A stretch of DNA of 64,000 nucleotides from JACQZU01 sp041908165 (GTDB lineage Bacteria > Acidobacteriota > Holophagae > Holophagales > Holophagaceae), in contig JAYRFV010000136.1 of NCBI GenBank assembly GCA_041908165.1, positions 32,414-96,413 of the forward strand, in the 5' to 3' direction. This document shows, one piece after another, positions 17,193 to 24,656 of the stretch. A program made the translations under genes and the position numbers. Each line of letters starts with the position of its first letter. Position 1 is the stretch's first letter. Below the pieces are notes generated by a model. That model was not told where the DNA came from and did no database searches. It saw only the letters and a list, made by a program, of their open reading frames with translations.

Positions 17193-17825
17193 CTACCGGA
17201 AGAGGCCGAGAACGACCTGGGCGGACTGGTTGGCGTTGCCCAGGGCGCTGGTGCCCGCCTGCATCAGGATCTGGAACTTGGTGAGGTTCACCATTTCCGC
17301 GCCGATGTCGGCACCCATGATGTTGTCGGCCTGGGCGAAGTTGCCCTCGGCCTTGATGCCCTCGATGCTGGCCAGGCTGAGGGCCGTGGCCATGCTGGCG
17401 GCGAGGGCGGAGCGGGTGGCGTTGATGGTGGAGAGGGCCGCAGAGGCGCTGCCGGTGGCAGTGGAGCCGCCGAGCACCGCGGCGCTGGAAGCCAGGGCCA
17501 GGACGGCGGTGTATTCCGCCGAGGTGGCGTTGCCGCTGCCTTCGAGTTCGGCGAGGCGAAGGGCCTGGTTGGTGGCCTCTTCCAGGTAGCCGTCCGAAGC
17601 CTGCGCAGCGAAGAAGTTGTTCTGGTAGCCCTTCACCGCCATGGAGGCGTTGCGGGCGATGCGCTCGAACGTGGTGCCGTTGATCATGCCGGCGGCATCG
17701 TCGGACGCGCGGTTGATGCGCTTGCCGGTGGTGAGCCGCTCGATCGCCTGCTTCAGACCCAGCTGGGTGACGCCGATCTGCCGGCTGGCGGCCATTGCGG
17801 TGACGTTATTGAGAATGGTAGGCAT
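17193..17825 (-). CDS. fliC: Flagellin (short, D0/D1 only)
   Basis: A 210-aa flagellin. The N-terminal D0/D1 helices (ILNNVTAMAASRQ, ERLTTGKRINRASDDAAG) and the C-terminal helices (VNLTKFQILMQAGTSALGNANQ, ending in VLGLFR) are canonical. The surface-exposed D2/D3 domains are absent and only a Ser/Thr/Ala-rich middle (residues about 95-155) joins the two halves. Flagellin is exported by the flagellar type III system and polymerises into the filament. ATG at 17825 follows a GGAGG 5 nt upstream and a leader hairpin. It is the first gene of the operon. The Ser/Thr-dense middle is the obvious target for the GT41 enzymes; only five lysines are available to FliB. Confidence 0.95.
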   Translation of the reverse strand: MPTILNNVTAMAASRQIGVTQLGLKQAIERLTTGKRINRASDDAAGMINGTTFERIARNASMAVKGYQNNFFAAQASDGYLEEATNQALRLAELEGSGNATSAEYTAVLALASSAAVLGGSTATGSASAALSTINATRSALAASMATALSLASIEGIKAEGNFAQADNIMGADIGAEMVNLTKFQILMQAGTSALGNANQSAQVVLGLFR

Positions 17826-17846
17826 TGCATCCTCCGTGATGCGTTA

Positions 17847-17864
17847 GGTAGCATCCGTGCTACC
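17847..17864 (-). promoter_or_regulatory. Hairpin in flagellin 5' leader
   Basis: A perfect inverted repeat, GGTAGCA - 4-nt loop - TGCTACC, lies about 22 nt upstream of the flagellin ATG and just before its Shine-Dalgarno. In RNA it forms a 7-bp tetraloop hairpin, which could stabilise the abundant flagellin mRNA or bind a translational regulator such as CsrA (no clear GGA loop is seen, so CsrA is unlikely). Confidence 0.45.
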
Positions 17865-17876
17865 GGGTTGTGTGGT

Positions 17877-17890
17877 CAGGGGGCCCCCTG
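17877..17890. promoter_or_regulatory. 14-bp palindrome upstream of flagellin
   Basis: CAGGGGGCCCCCTG is a perfect 14-bp palindrome 52 bp before the flagellin start. It may be a dimeric regulator operator or a second leader hairpin. No convincing sigma-28 (TAAA-N15-GCCGATAA) or sigma-54 (GG-N10-GC) promoter could be found in the 182-bp gap, so the flagellin promoter itself remains unassigned. Confidence 0.3.
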
Positions 17891-18007
17891 TCATGGGACT
17901 TTTCGGGCCCTGGGCCGACGCACATTAATCTTTTTTCGTCATCTATTCCGCGGACCCATCCAAATCCTGCCCTTGCATGATTTGACAAGTGCGTTGCGGG
18001 TGACGGG

Positions 18008-19486
18008 TCAGGGCTTGTCCTTCTTGAGCATGGCCTTGAGGCCGGTACCCAGGCGTCCGATCAGGGTGGCCGGCTCCTTGATCTCCCCGGCGTTCTCGGC
18101 CAGGTTCAGCTCCGGCGGAATGGGCACCGAGGGATCCAGTTCGATGGCCTTCTTGAAGCAGCCCAGGGCGTTGGCCTTGAACCCCTTGCGAAGGTAGAGC
18201 TCGCCCATCAGCGCCCAGGGCTCCGCCGATTTCGACTGCAGCCGCGAGGCCGCCTGCAGGGCCTCGATGGCGCGGGTCGACCAGGCCGGATTGCCGAGCC
18301 TGAGCTTGCCGAGCAGCAGCCAGGCCTCGAAGGCCTTGGGGGAGTCCGGGTCGAGCTTGAGCGACTGCTCGAGGGCGCGGATGGCCTCGCTGGCCCGTTC
18401 CTGCATGATCAGGATCTTCGCCTTGTTGAACAGGCGACGGGCGTTGCGGACCGGGCTCGAGCCCTCCTCCTCTTCCGGATTCGCGGCGTCGCCCTCGGCC
18501 CGCGGTGGGAGGACGCCGCCGACGGCGAAGTCGATCTTCTCGTCCTCCTCCGATTCCAGCTCGATGGTGATGACCGGTTCGGGCTGAGGCGGCGGGGGCG
18601 GCGGGGGCGGCGGGGGCACAGCCTGGGGCGGCGGCGCCGGCGGTGGGACCTTCGGCGCGGGCGGCGCGGGCTTCGCCTGGGGTGCGAGCAGCGGCGGCGG
18701 CACCAGGAGCTTGGGCGGCGGCTCGGGGCGCTTGGAGGGTGCGACCGGCGCGGCCGTGCGGGTGCGGAAGGGCAGTTCGCCTTCGATCAGTTCCAGGCCG
18801 CCGAGGGCCCAGAGCGACAGCAGCAGCCGCGCCGTCTCCTCCTCCTCGAGTTCGGTGAGGCCCATGAACGTCTCGAAACCCAGGGGTTCCGGCCCCAGGA
18901 AGCTCAGGGCGTAGGCGAACTGCGGGTTGAGGGGCAGGTCGCGCATCGACAGCAGCAGGTCCGTGGGCGCCTTCCAGCGCCAGTCCCGCTGGGCGTAGAG
19001 CAGGTCGCTGAGCTCCTTCAGGTTGCGCAGGTCCTGGAAGCAGGACCAGACCAGCTGCCGGTGGTGCAGCGTGAAGTACAGGTCGCCGGTGAGGCGGTCG
19101 CCGATGGAGCAGGGCTCCCAGCGGATCTCCACCACGCTGTGCTCGAGGGCGTGGAGCAGGATCTGGGTCATGAGCGTCTTCAGGTGGCCGTCGCGCTCCT
19201 CCGTGGAGAGCAGCCCCCACTGCACGACCTTCTCGCCGAACCGCGGACCCTCGCCGGGAGCCAGCAGCTCCTGCAGGGCCGGCAGGTCCAGCACGCCCTG
19301 GCGGAGCAGGTAGTTCCCGAACTGTTCGCCGGCCACGTCGCTCTGCAGGTAGATCAGGTCGCCGTTCCACCAGAAGAGCCGGCGCAACCCATCGTTCTGC
19401 TCGAGGATGAGCTCCCCTTCGGCCCGCTCCTGGTGCAGGGAGCCGATCACGGCAGGGAGGAACTTCCCGACGGGCTTGGCGGCCAC
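18008..19486 (-). CDS. DUF4388 (PATAN-like) and TPR domain protein
   Basis: A 492-aa cytoplasmic protein. Residues about 10-200 resemble DUF4388/PATAN (GELILEQNDGLRRLFWWNG, GEQFGNYLLRQGVL), a domain found in two-component and gliding-motility regulators. Residues about 245-325 are a proline-rich linker with a run of ten prolines, and residues about 350-470 hold three TPR units (NARRLFNKAKILI, EQSLKLDPDS, FKKAIELDPS). The start is GTG at 19486 with GGAGG 4 nt upstream. It is divergent from the Ser/Thr kinase gene and ends 182 bp before flagellin. A scaffold or signalling role is likely; no catalytic motif is visible. Confidence 0.8.
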   Translation of the reverse strand: MAAKPVGKFLPAVIGSLHQERAEGELILEQNDGLRRLFWWNGDLIYLQSDVAGEQFGNYLLRQGVLDLPALQELLAPGEGPRFGEKVVQWGLLSTEERDGHLKTLMTQILLHALEHSVVEIRWEPCSIGDRLTGDLYFTLHHRQLVWSCFQDLRNLKELSDLLYAQRDWRWKAPTDLLLSMRDLPLNPQFAYALSFLGPEPLGFETFMGLTELEEEETARLLLSLWALGGLELIEGELPFRTRTAAPVAPSKRPEPPPKLLVPPPLLAPQAKPAPPAPKVPPPAPPPQAVPPPPPPPPPPQPEPVITIELESEEDEKIDFAVGGVLPPRAEGDAANPEEEEGSSPVRNARRLFNKAKILIMQERASEAIRALEQSLKLDPDSPKAFEAWLLLGKLRLGNPAWSTRAIEALQAASRLQSKSAEPWALMGELYLRKGFKANALGCFKKAIELDPSVPIPPELNLAENAGEIKEPATLIGRLGTGLKAMLKKDKP

Positions 19487-19579
19487 TCCGCCTCCGGAGG
19501 CAGGGTTATGGGTTAGTCACGAAGTGTAATGCAATGCATCCTGCACCGACGACTGGGGTTGGGGAATCGTACTGGGCTA

Positions 19580-19608
19580 TTGGCTCAGGTTCCAGCGCAA
19601 CCTATCCT
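19580..19608 (+). promoter_or_regulatory. Candidate sigma-70 promoter for Ser/Thr kinase gene
   Basis: TTGGCT (19580-19585), a 17-bp spacer and TATCCT (19603-19608) match sigma-70 -35/-10 boxes at 4 of 6 positions each, 34 bp before the kinase ATG. Assigned by eye only. Confidence 0.35.
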
Positions 19609-19642
19609 GGCATACACCTCAAGGGCTGTGGGGGTTGGATCC

Positions 19643-21328
19643 ATGTTTGAAAAACTTGGGAAATTCGAGATCAAGCGCATTCTCGGCCAAGGCGCCATGG
19701 GCGAAGTCTACCTCGGCACCGATCCGGCCATCGGCCGGGACGTCGCCATCAAGACCATCCTGCCGACCGCCGCCAGCGGCAAGGAGTCCAAGGAGCGGTT
19801 CGCCCGGGAGGCCAAGGCCGCCGGCGTCCTCAACCACCCGAACCTCGTCACGATCTACGAATTCGGCGAGGACCAGGGTGTCCTGTACATCGCGATGGAA
19901 TACGTCCGCGGCCACGATTTCGAGGAACTGCTGAGGGACCAGGCCCTGACCCGCACCGAGAACCTGGAGGTGCTGGCCCAGCTCTGCGACGGCCTGGCCT
20001 ACGCCCACCAGAACCACATCGTGCACCGCGACATCAAGCCCTCCAACGTCCGCGTGACCCGGGACGGCAAGCGCATCCTCGCCAAGGTGATGGATTTCGG
20101 CGTGGCCCGGGTCGGCAATTCCGACATGACCGCCACCGGCATGGTGATGGGCACCGTCAGCTACATGGCGCCCGAGTACATCCGCAGCGGCAAGCCCGAT
20201 CCGCGCAGCGACCTGTTCGCCGTCGGGGTGATGCTCTACGAGTCGCTGTCCGGGCGGAAGCCCTTCAGCGGGGACACCACCCCCACGATCCTCTACAAGA
20301 TCGTCAACGAGCCGCCGGAGCCCATCGACCTGAGCCAGGTCCAGGGCATCAGCCCGGCCATCCGCTCGGTGCTGGACCGGGCCCTCGACAAGGATCCCGA
20401 CCGCCGCTACCAGACCGCCGAGGACCTGGCCCGGGCGCTGCGCGCGGCCAAGGACCCGACCTGGACGGGGCAGGCGCAGGACGGCACCCAGCTGGTGAAG
20501 GCCGCCGCCGGGGCGCCGCCGCCGGCCGCCGCCGGAGGTGCGGACCCGACCCTGGTGCAGCCCCTCGCGGCTCCCACCGCGGGGCTTCCCTCCGGTGCCC
20601 CGGCCGGCACCCCGCCGCCCCTGCCGCGACCCGCACCCCGCACCCCCGCACCGGCCTCCAACACCGGCCTCCTGGTCGCCCTCGCCGGCCTGGCCGCCCT
20701 CGTCCTCCTGGGCGGCGGCGGCTTCGCCCTCTGGAAGTGGAAGCAGGGCCAGGCCGCTCCCGCCGCAGCCCAGGACGCCGTCGTGCAGGCCGTCCCCGCC
20801 GCTCCGCCGGAGCCGCAGCCCGCGGTCCAGCCCGCCGCGGCGCCGCCGGACACAGCACCCCGGCCCCCCGTCGAGACCCGACCGCGCACCCCCGAGCCGG
20901 GTTTCGAGGGCGCGCCGTCCCGGGCGGAACGGGCCCGGTCCACCCAGGAACCGGCCCAGGGGCGGCCCGAGGAGCCGGCGCGGCCCCCTTCCAGCGATCC
21001 CTTCGCCCGGGAGAACCTGGAAAAGCTGGAGGCCCCCCAGCGGATCAACCTGGCCCTGCAGACCCTGAGCGAAGCCACCTCGATCATGGACAGCGACCCG
21101 GAGCGCGCCCTCCAGGGCTTCCGCAACGCCATCGCGGCCAACCCGCGGGAACCCCGGTCCTACGCCTGGGCGGTGGTGCTGCTGTACGACAAGGGCCGCT
21201 ACCGCGAGTGCCGGGACGTGCTCAACCGCGCCGAGCGCCAAGGCATCGGCCGGTCGCAGATGATGGCGAACGCCCGGTTCAGGGCGCTCATGGCCAGCGA
21301 GGGATTCAACCACCGGATCCCGGACTGA
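19643..21328 (+). CDS. Membrane Ser/Thr protein kinase (Hanks type)
   Basis: A 561-aa protein. The kinase domain (residues about 7-265) has all key motifs: GQGAMGEVYLG loop, VAIK lysine, HRDIKPSN catalytic loop, DFGVAR, and APEYI. A Pro/Ala-rich juxtamembrane segment leads to one transmembrane helix (about 338-360, GLLVALAGLAALVLLGGGG). After another Pro/Arg-rich linker, a TPR-like helical domain (about 455-555) lies outside the membrane. PASTA domains are absent. ATG at 19643 (FEKLGKFEI follows) is the proper start; the frame is open further upstream without homology. An FHA-domain protein gene at 56466 is a possible phospho-reader. The rnc gene follows after 5 bp. Confidence 0.92.
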   Translation: MFEKLGKFEIKRILGQGAMGEVYLGTDPAIGRDVAIKTILPTAASGKESKERFAREAKAAGVLNHPNLVTIYEFGEDQGVLYIAMEYVRGHDFEELLRDQALTRTENLEVLAQLCDGLAYAHQNHIVHRDIKPSNVRVTRDGKRILAKVMDFGVARVGNSDMTATGMVMGTVSYMAPEYIRSGKPDPRSDLFAVGVMLYESLSGRKPFSGDTTPTILYKIVNEPPEPIDLSQVQGISPAIRSVLDRALDKDPDRRYQTAEDLARALRAAKDPTWTGQAQDGTQLVKAAAGAPPPAAAGGADPTLVQPLAAPTAGLPSGAPAGTPPPLPRPAPRTPAPASNTGLLVALAGLAALVLLGGGGFALWKWKQGQAAPAAAQDAVVQAVPAAPPEPQPAVQPAAAPPDTAPRPPVETRPRTPEPGFEGAPSRAERARSTQEPAQGRPEEPARPPSSDPFARENLEKLEAPQRINLALQTLSEATSIMDSDPERALQGFRNAIAANPREPRSYAWAVVLLYDKGRYRECRDVLNRAERQGIGRSQMMANARFRALMASEGFNHRIPD

Positions 21329-21333
21329 GGACG

Positions 21334-22068
21334 ATGTCCGCGGACCAGGCGCCCCCGGATCCCGAGGCCCGGCTCGGACACCGCTTCGGCGACCGCGGGC
21401 TGCTCGCCCGGGCCCTCACCCCGCCGTCCTCCGGCCATCCGGCCCACAACCAGCGCCTGGAATTCCTCGGCGACGCCCTGCTCAATGCCGCGGTGGCGGC
21501 CCTGCTGCACCGGGAGAAGCCGGACTGGGCCGAAGGCGACCTTTCCAAGCTGCGGGGCATGCTGGTGCGCCGGGAATCGCTCCAGGACTGGGCGCAGGAC
21601 CTCGGCCTGGCGCTGCGGACCGGCCCGCGCTCGCCGAAGTCCCCCGCCGCGTCCAGCCAGGTCAAGGCCCTCGCCGATGCCGTCGAGGCCGTGCTCGGAG
21701 CGATGTTCCTCGACGTCCAGGCCGGCGGAGGCGACCCCTTCGGCGCGGTCCAGGCGGCCGTCGAGCGGCGCTTCCTGCGGGCCGTCCAGGCCGCTGGTCC
21801 CGGTGCCTGGGAGGTCCAGGACGCGAAGACCACCCTGCAGGAGCGCGCCGCCGGCCGCGGCTGGGCGCCGCCGGCCTACTTCACGCTGGGACGGAGCGGC
21901 CCCGACCACGCCCCGAGGTTCCGGGTCCGGGTCGAGGCGGGGGGCCTCGCCGCCGAAGCCGAGGCCGGCACCCTCAAAGCTGCCGAAACCGAGGCCGCCC
22001 GGAGCCTGCTCACGAGGATTCCGGCCGATGCGTCTGAGCCCTTGTCATCCAGGGAGAAGCTTGGGTAA
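21334..22068 (+). CDS. rnc: Ribonuclease III
   Basis: A 244-aa endonuclease that cleaves double-stranded RNA in rRNA and mRNA processing. The RNase III signature appears as NQRLEFLGDALLNAAVA (residues about 35-50), and the second metal-binding Asp/Glu motif as ADAVEAVLGAMFLD. A double-stranded RNA-binding domain occupies about residues 160-235 (DAKTTLQERAAGRG ... AEAEAGTLKAAETEAA). Length is normal for the family (about 225-250). ATG at 21334 is 5 bp after the kinase stop. The usual partner era is not in the window. Confidence 0.94.
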   Translation: MSADQAPPDPEARLGHRFGDRGLLARALTPPSSGHPAHNQRLEFLGDALLNAAVAALLHREKPDWAEGDLSKLRGMLVRRESLQDWAQDLGLALRTGPRSPKSPAASSQVKALADAVEAVLGAMFLDVQAGGGDPFGAVQAAVERRFLRAVQAAGPGAWEVQDAKTTLQERAAGRGWAPPAYFTLGRSGPDHAPRFRVRVEAGGLAAEAEAGTLKAAETEAARSLLTRIPADASEPLSSREKLG

Positions 22069-22104
22069 ATATCCAATGCGCGTTTCTGGGGAAAGGGCCG
22101 CCGG

Positions 22105-22818
22105 GTGAAGGTATTCCCAACGCTCAACATCGAGAACGGCAGGGTCGTCCCCACTTTCGGATGCCGGGCCGAGGATGCGGACCCCTTCGAGACCATCGAC
22201 CGCGTCCTGGCCCGACGCGTCTCGCACCTGGCCCTGGTCGACGTGAACGCCGCCCGCGGCACCGGCAACAACCGCGACTTGATGGGGCGCGTGCTGAAGC
22301 GCACCCGGATGTCCTACCACAGCGTCTGCGTGCAGGTGGCCGGGGGCATCCGCAGTTCGGACCAGGCGCAGTTCTTCGTGGACAACGGCGCTGCCTGGCT
22401 GGTGGTCGGAACCCTCCTCCACAAGTCGCCCCTGGTGGTGGACCAGCTGCTGGCCCGGTTCCAGAAGCACCTCACGGCCGCCATCGACGCCCGCGGCGGG
22501 GAGGTCCACCGTTCCGGCTGGTCCGAGCACACCGGGCAGCGCGCCGAGGCGCTCGCCCTGCGGGTCCAGGAGAGCGGGTTCAAGCGCGTGCTCTTCGTGG
22601 ACCTGCCCAGCCACGAGGGCAGCGTCCCGGATTTCGACACCGCCCGGAGGATCGTCGGCAGCGCCCACCTGCCCCTGCTCATGGGCGGCAGCCTCCACTC
22701 CGCGGCGCACGTGCGGGAATCCAGGCAGGTCCAGGGCCTGCAGGGCGTCCTGGTGGACGCCCTGCTGTTCGTCCGGGATCCGGCGATGGGTGAGTTCCAG
22801 CCCTCGTCCTGCGCCTGA
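22105..22818 (+). CDS. HisA-like TIM-barrel protein lacking one catalytic Asp
   Basis: A 237-aa protein with the HisA/HisF barrel layout: a strand-1 motif (FPTLNIENGRVVP), LALVDVNAA at strand 2, VQVAGGIRSSDQA (HisA GGI/R phosphate loop), WLVVGT, AAIDARGGEVHRSGW and a second phosphate loop LPLLMGGSLHS. In HisA the two acid/base residues are Asp in strands 1 and 5. Here the first is Asn8, while the second (Asp128) is kept. No other his genes are nearby, so a true ProFAR isomerase is unlikely; a paralogue with a changed reaction or a binding function is more likely. The start is GTG at 22105. The stop overlaps the next ATG (TGATG). Confidence 0.75.
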   Translation: MKVFPTLNIENGRVVPTFGCRAEDADPFETIDRVLARRVSHLALVDVNAARGTGNNRDLMGRVLKRTRMSYHSVCVQVAGGIRSSDQAQFFVDNGAAWLVVGTLLHKSPLVVDQLLARFQKHLTAAIDARGGEVHRSGWSEHTGQRAEALALRVQESGFKRVLFVDLPSHEGSVPDFDTARRIVGSAHLPLLMGGSLHSAAHVRESRQVQGLQGVLVDALLFVRDPAMGEFQPSSCA

Positions 22819-24614
22819 TGGACACCGCCGAGGTCCCCTTCCTCCAGGAGCTCTCCGAGCAGGAACGGCTGCATTTCCGCAACCTCGTCCTGATCCGCCC
22901 GCAGCTCCCCTCCGAATCCCAGATCCAGCTCATCGAGGGGCTGGCCCGCAGCCTCCGCGCCCCGCGCCTTCTCACCCTCATCGCCCGGACGCCGCACTGG
23001 CTCTGCCAGGGTCCGGTGCTGCAGGCCCTGGCGGAGAACGAGCACACGCCCGAGGCGATCCGCCGCGACCTGGAGCTGGCGGTGGCCCTCTTCGACCTGA
23101 TGCGCGACCTGGACCGCGCCCACGAGCCGCTGAAGGACGAGATCGCGCGGACCATCCGCGACCTCTACAAGCAGCTTCCCCAGGACCTCAAGCCGATCGT
23201 CAAGACCATCTCCAAGCAGCTGGCGCGGTCGGTCGGGCCGACCGGGCTCACCGCCGAACTGCCGCCGCTCCCCGAGGAGGCCCAGGACTGGGAGGCGCTG
23301 ACCACGGTGCAGGCGCTCGAGGCGGCGGTGCCCCACGCCCCCGCCGCCGTGCCCCGCGAGGAGCTGCTGGCCCGGGCCCGCGGCACCCACCAGGTCGACG
23401 AGCTTCCGGAGCTCCTGATGGACCGGGACGCGGAGATCCGCCAGACCGCCCTGAAGAACCCCCTGGTGACCGAGGACCTGCTCCTCTCCCTGCTGCAGGC
23501 CTGCCCCCAGCCCGAGCTGTTCGAGGACATATACCAGGAGGCGCGCTGGTACTTCCGCGAGGCGATCCGGGGGGCCATCCTCGACGCCCCCGCCAGCTCC
23601 GCCGCCCTGAGCCGGAAGCTGGCCGTCTCCCGCCACCTGCTGCTGCAGCTGGCCCACGGATCGCGCACCCCGGGTTCGCTGCGACGGATCGCCTCGCTGT
23701 TCACGCAGTTGGACGAATCCGAGTTCCAGTACATCACCTACTGGGCCAAGCGCGACAACCCCAACCTCCTGCGGGTGATCAAGTACTTCTACGACCGCCT
23801 GCAGCGCAAGCGGACCAGCCTGGCCAGCGGCATGCCCAACCACCCGGGCGAGGGGCGCTGGGCCTCCCTGGAGGAGCGGGTGTTCCTCGCCAACCAGGCC
23901 AGCCAGCCGGACCAGTTCATCGCCTCGCTCAACGACCCCGACCCGCAGGTGTTCACCGTGGTGCTGGAGAACCCGGCCCTCACGCCGCGGGAGCTCCTGG
24001 CCGCGATCCCGGCCATGGAGCGCTCGCGGGCCGAGCGGCTGGCCCACCACCACGAATGGGGCGCGCACCCGTCGGTGCAGGAGGCGCTCCTGCACAACCC
24101 CAACCTGCCTGAGATCACCGCGCTGCGCCTGCTGGAGGGCCTTGCGGCCCCGCGCGCCCTGCTGGACCTGCTGCGCGACCCCCGGGTCTCGCACATGGAG
24201 CTCAAGCGCCAGGCCCTGGACAAGCTCCGGTCCCTCTACCTGGCGATGGACACCCAGCACCGCATCGTCACGCTCCGCGCCACCGGCGGCGAGCTGATCC
24301 GGCACCTGCCCCAGGAGGTCCTGCAGGACGTGGCGACCCTGCAGGCCATGGTCGCCGACCGTCAGCTGGACCCGAGCATCCTGCTCCGCCTCGCCCGCAA
24401 CAAGCAGACCCACCGGACCGTGCTGGAGCAGATCGCCGGCCATCCGATCCTGATGGCGCACCCGGCCATCATGCAGGAGCTCCTGCTCAACCCCAAGACG
24501 CCCCGGGAAAGCGCGATCCGGATCTGGGGCCTGCTCTCGGAGAGCGAGCAGCAGCAGCTCCTGCGCAGCCCTCACCTCCCCGCCCCCCTGCGCAACCTCG
24601 CCGCCTCGCAGTAA
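22818..24614 (+). CDS. Leucine-rich-variant (LRV/HEAT-like) repeat protein
   Basis: A 598-aa all-helical soluble protein of unknown function. It repeats a unit of the form (R/Q)xx(A/V)LxNPxx(T/P)xxxLxxLL, for example RQTALKNPLVTEDLLLSLL, VVLENPALTPRELLAAI, EALLHNPNLPEITALRLL and ELLLNPKTPRESAIRIW. This is the pattern of leucine-rich-variant repeats, a right-handed solenoid related to HEAT repeats. The Fe-S cysteine cluster of the Azotobacter LRV protein is not visible here. ATG overlaps the HisA-like stop by 1 bp, so the two are co-translated and possibly functionally linked. Probably a protein-interaction scaffold. Confidence 0.7.
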   Translation: MDTAEVPFLQELSEQERLHFRNLVLIRPQLPSESQIQLIEGLARSLRAPRLLTLIARTPHWLCQGPVLQALAENEHTPEAIRRDLELAVALFDLMRDLDRAHEPLKDEIARTIRDLYKQLPQDLKPIVKTISKQLARSVGPTGLTAELPPLPEEAQDWEALTTVQALEAAVPHAPAAVPREELLARARGTHQVDELPELLMDRDAEIRQTALKNPLVTEDLLLSLLQACPQPELFEDIYQEARWYFREAIRGAILDAPASSAALSRKLAVSRHLLLQLAHGSRTPGSLRRIASLFTQLDESEFQYITYWAKRDNPNLLRVIKYFYDRLQRKRTSLASGMPNHPGEGRWASLEERVFLANQASQPDQFIASLNDPDPQVFTVVLENPALTPRELLAAIPAMERSRAERLAHHHEWGAHPSVQEALLHNPNLPEITALRLLEGLAAPRALLDLLRDPRVSHMELKRQALDKLRSLYLAMDTQHRIVTLRATGGELIRHLPQEVLQDVATLQAMVADRQLDPSILLRLARNKQTHRTVLEQIAGHPILMAHPAIMQELLLNPKTPRESAIRIWGLLSESEQQQLLRSPHLPAPLRNLAASQ

Positions 24615-24656
24615 ACCCCCTTCCCGCAAGCCCGTAGCACGATCGGACCGCGTCCC

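Noticed and set aside
17826..18007. Sigma-28 promoter for flagellin
   Set aside because: No TAAA box paired with a GCCGATAA-like box at proper spacing on the minus strand.
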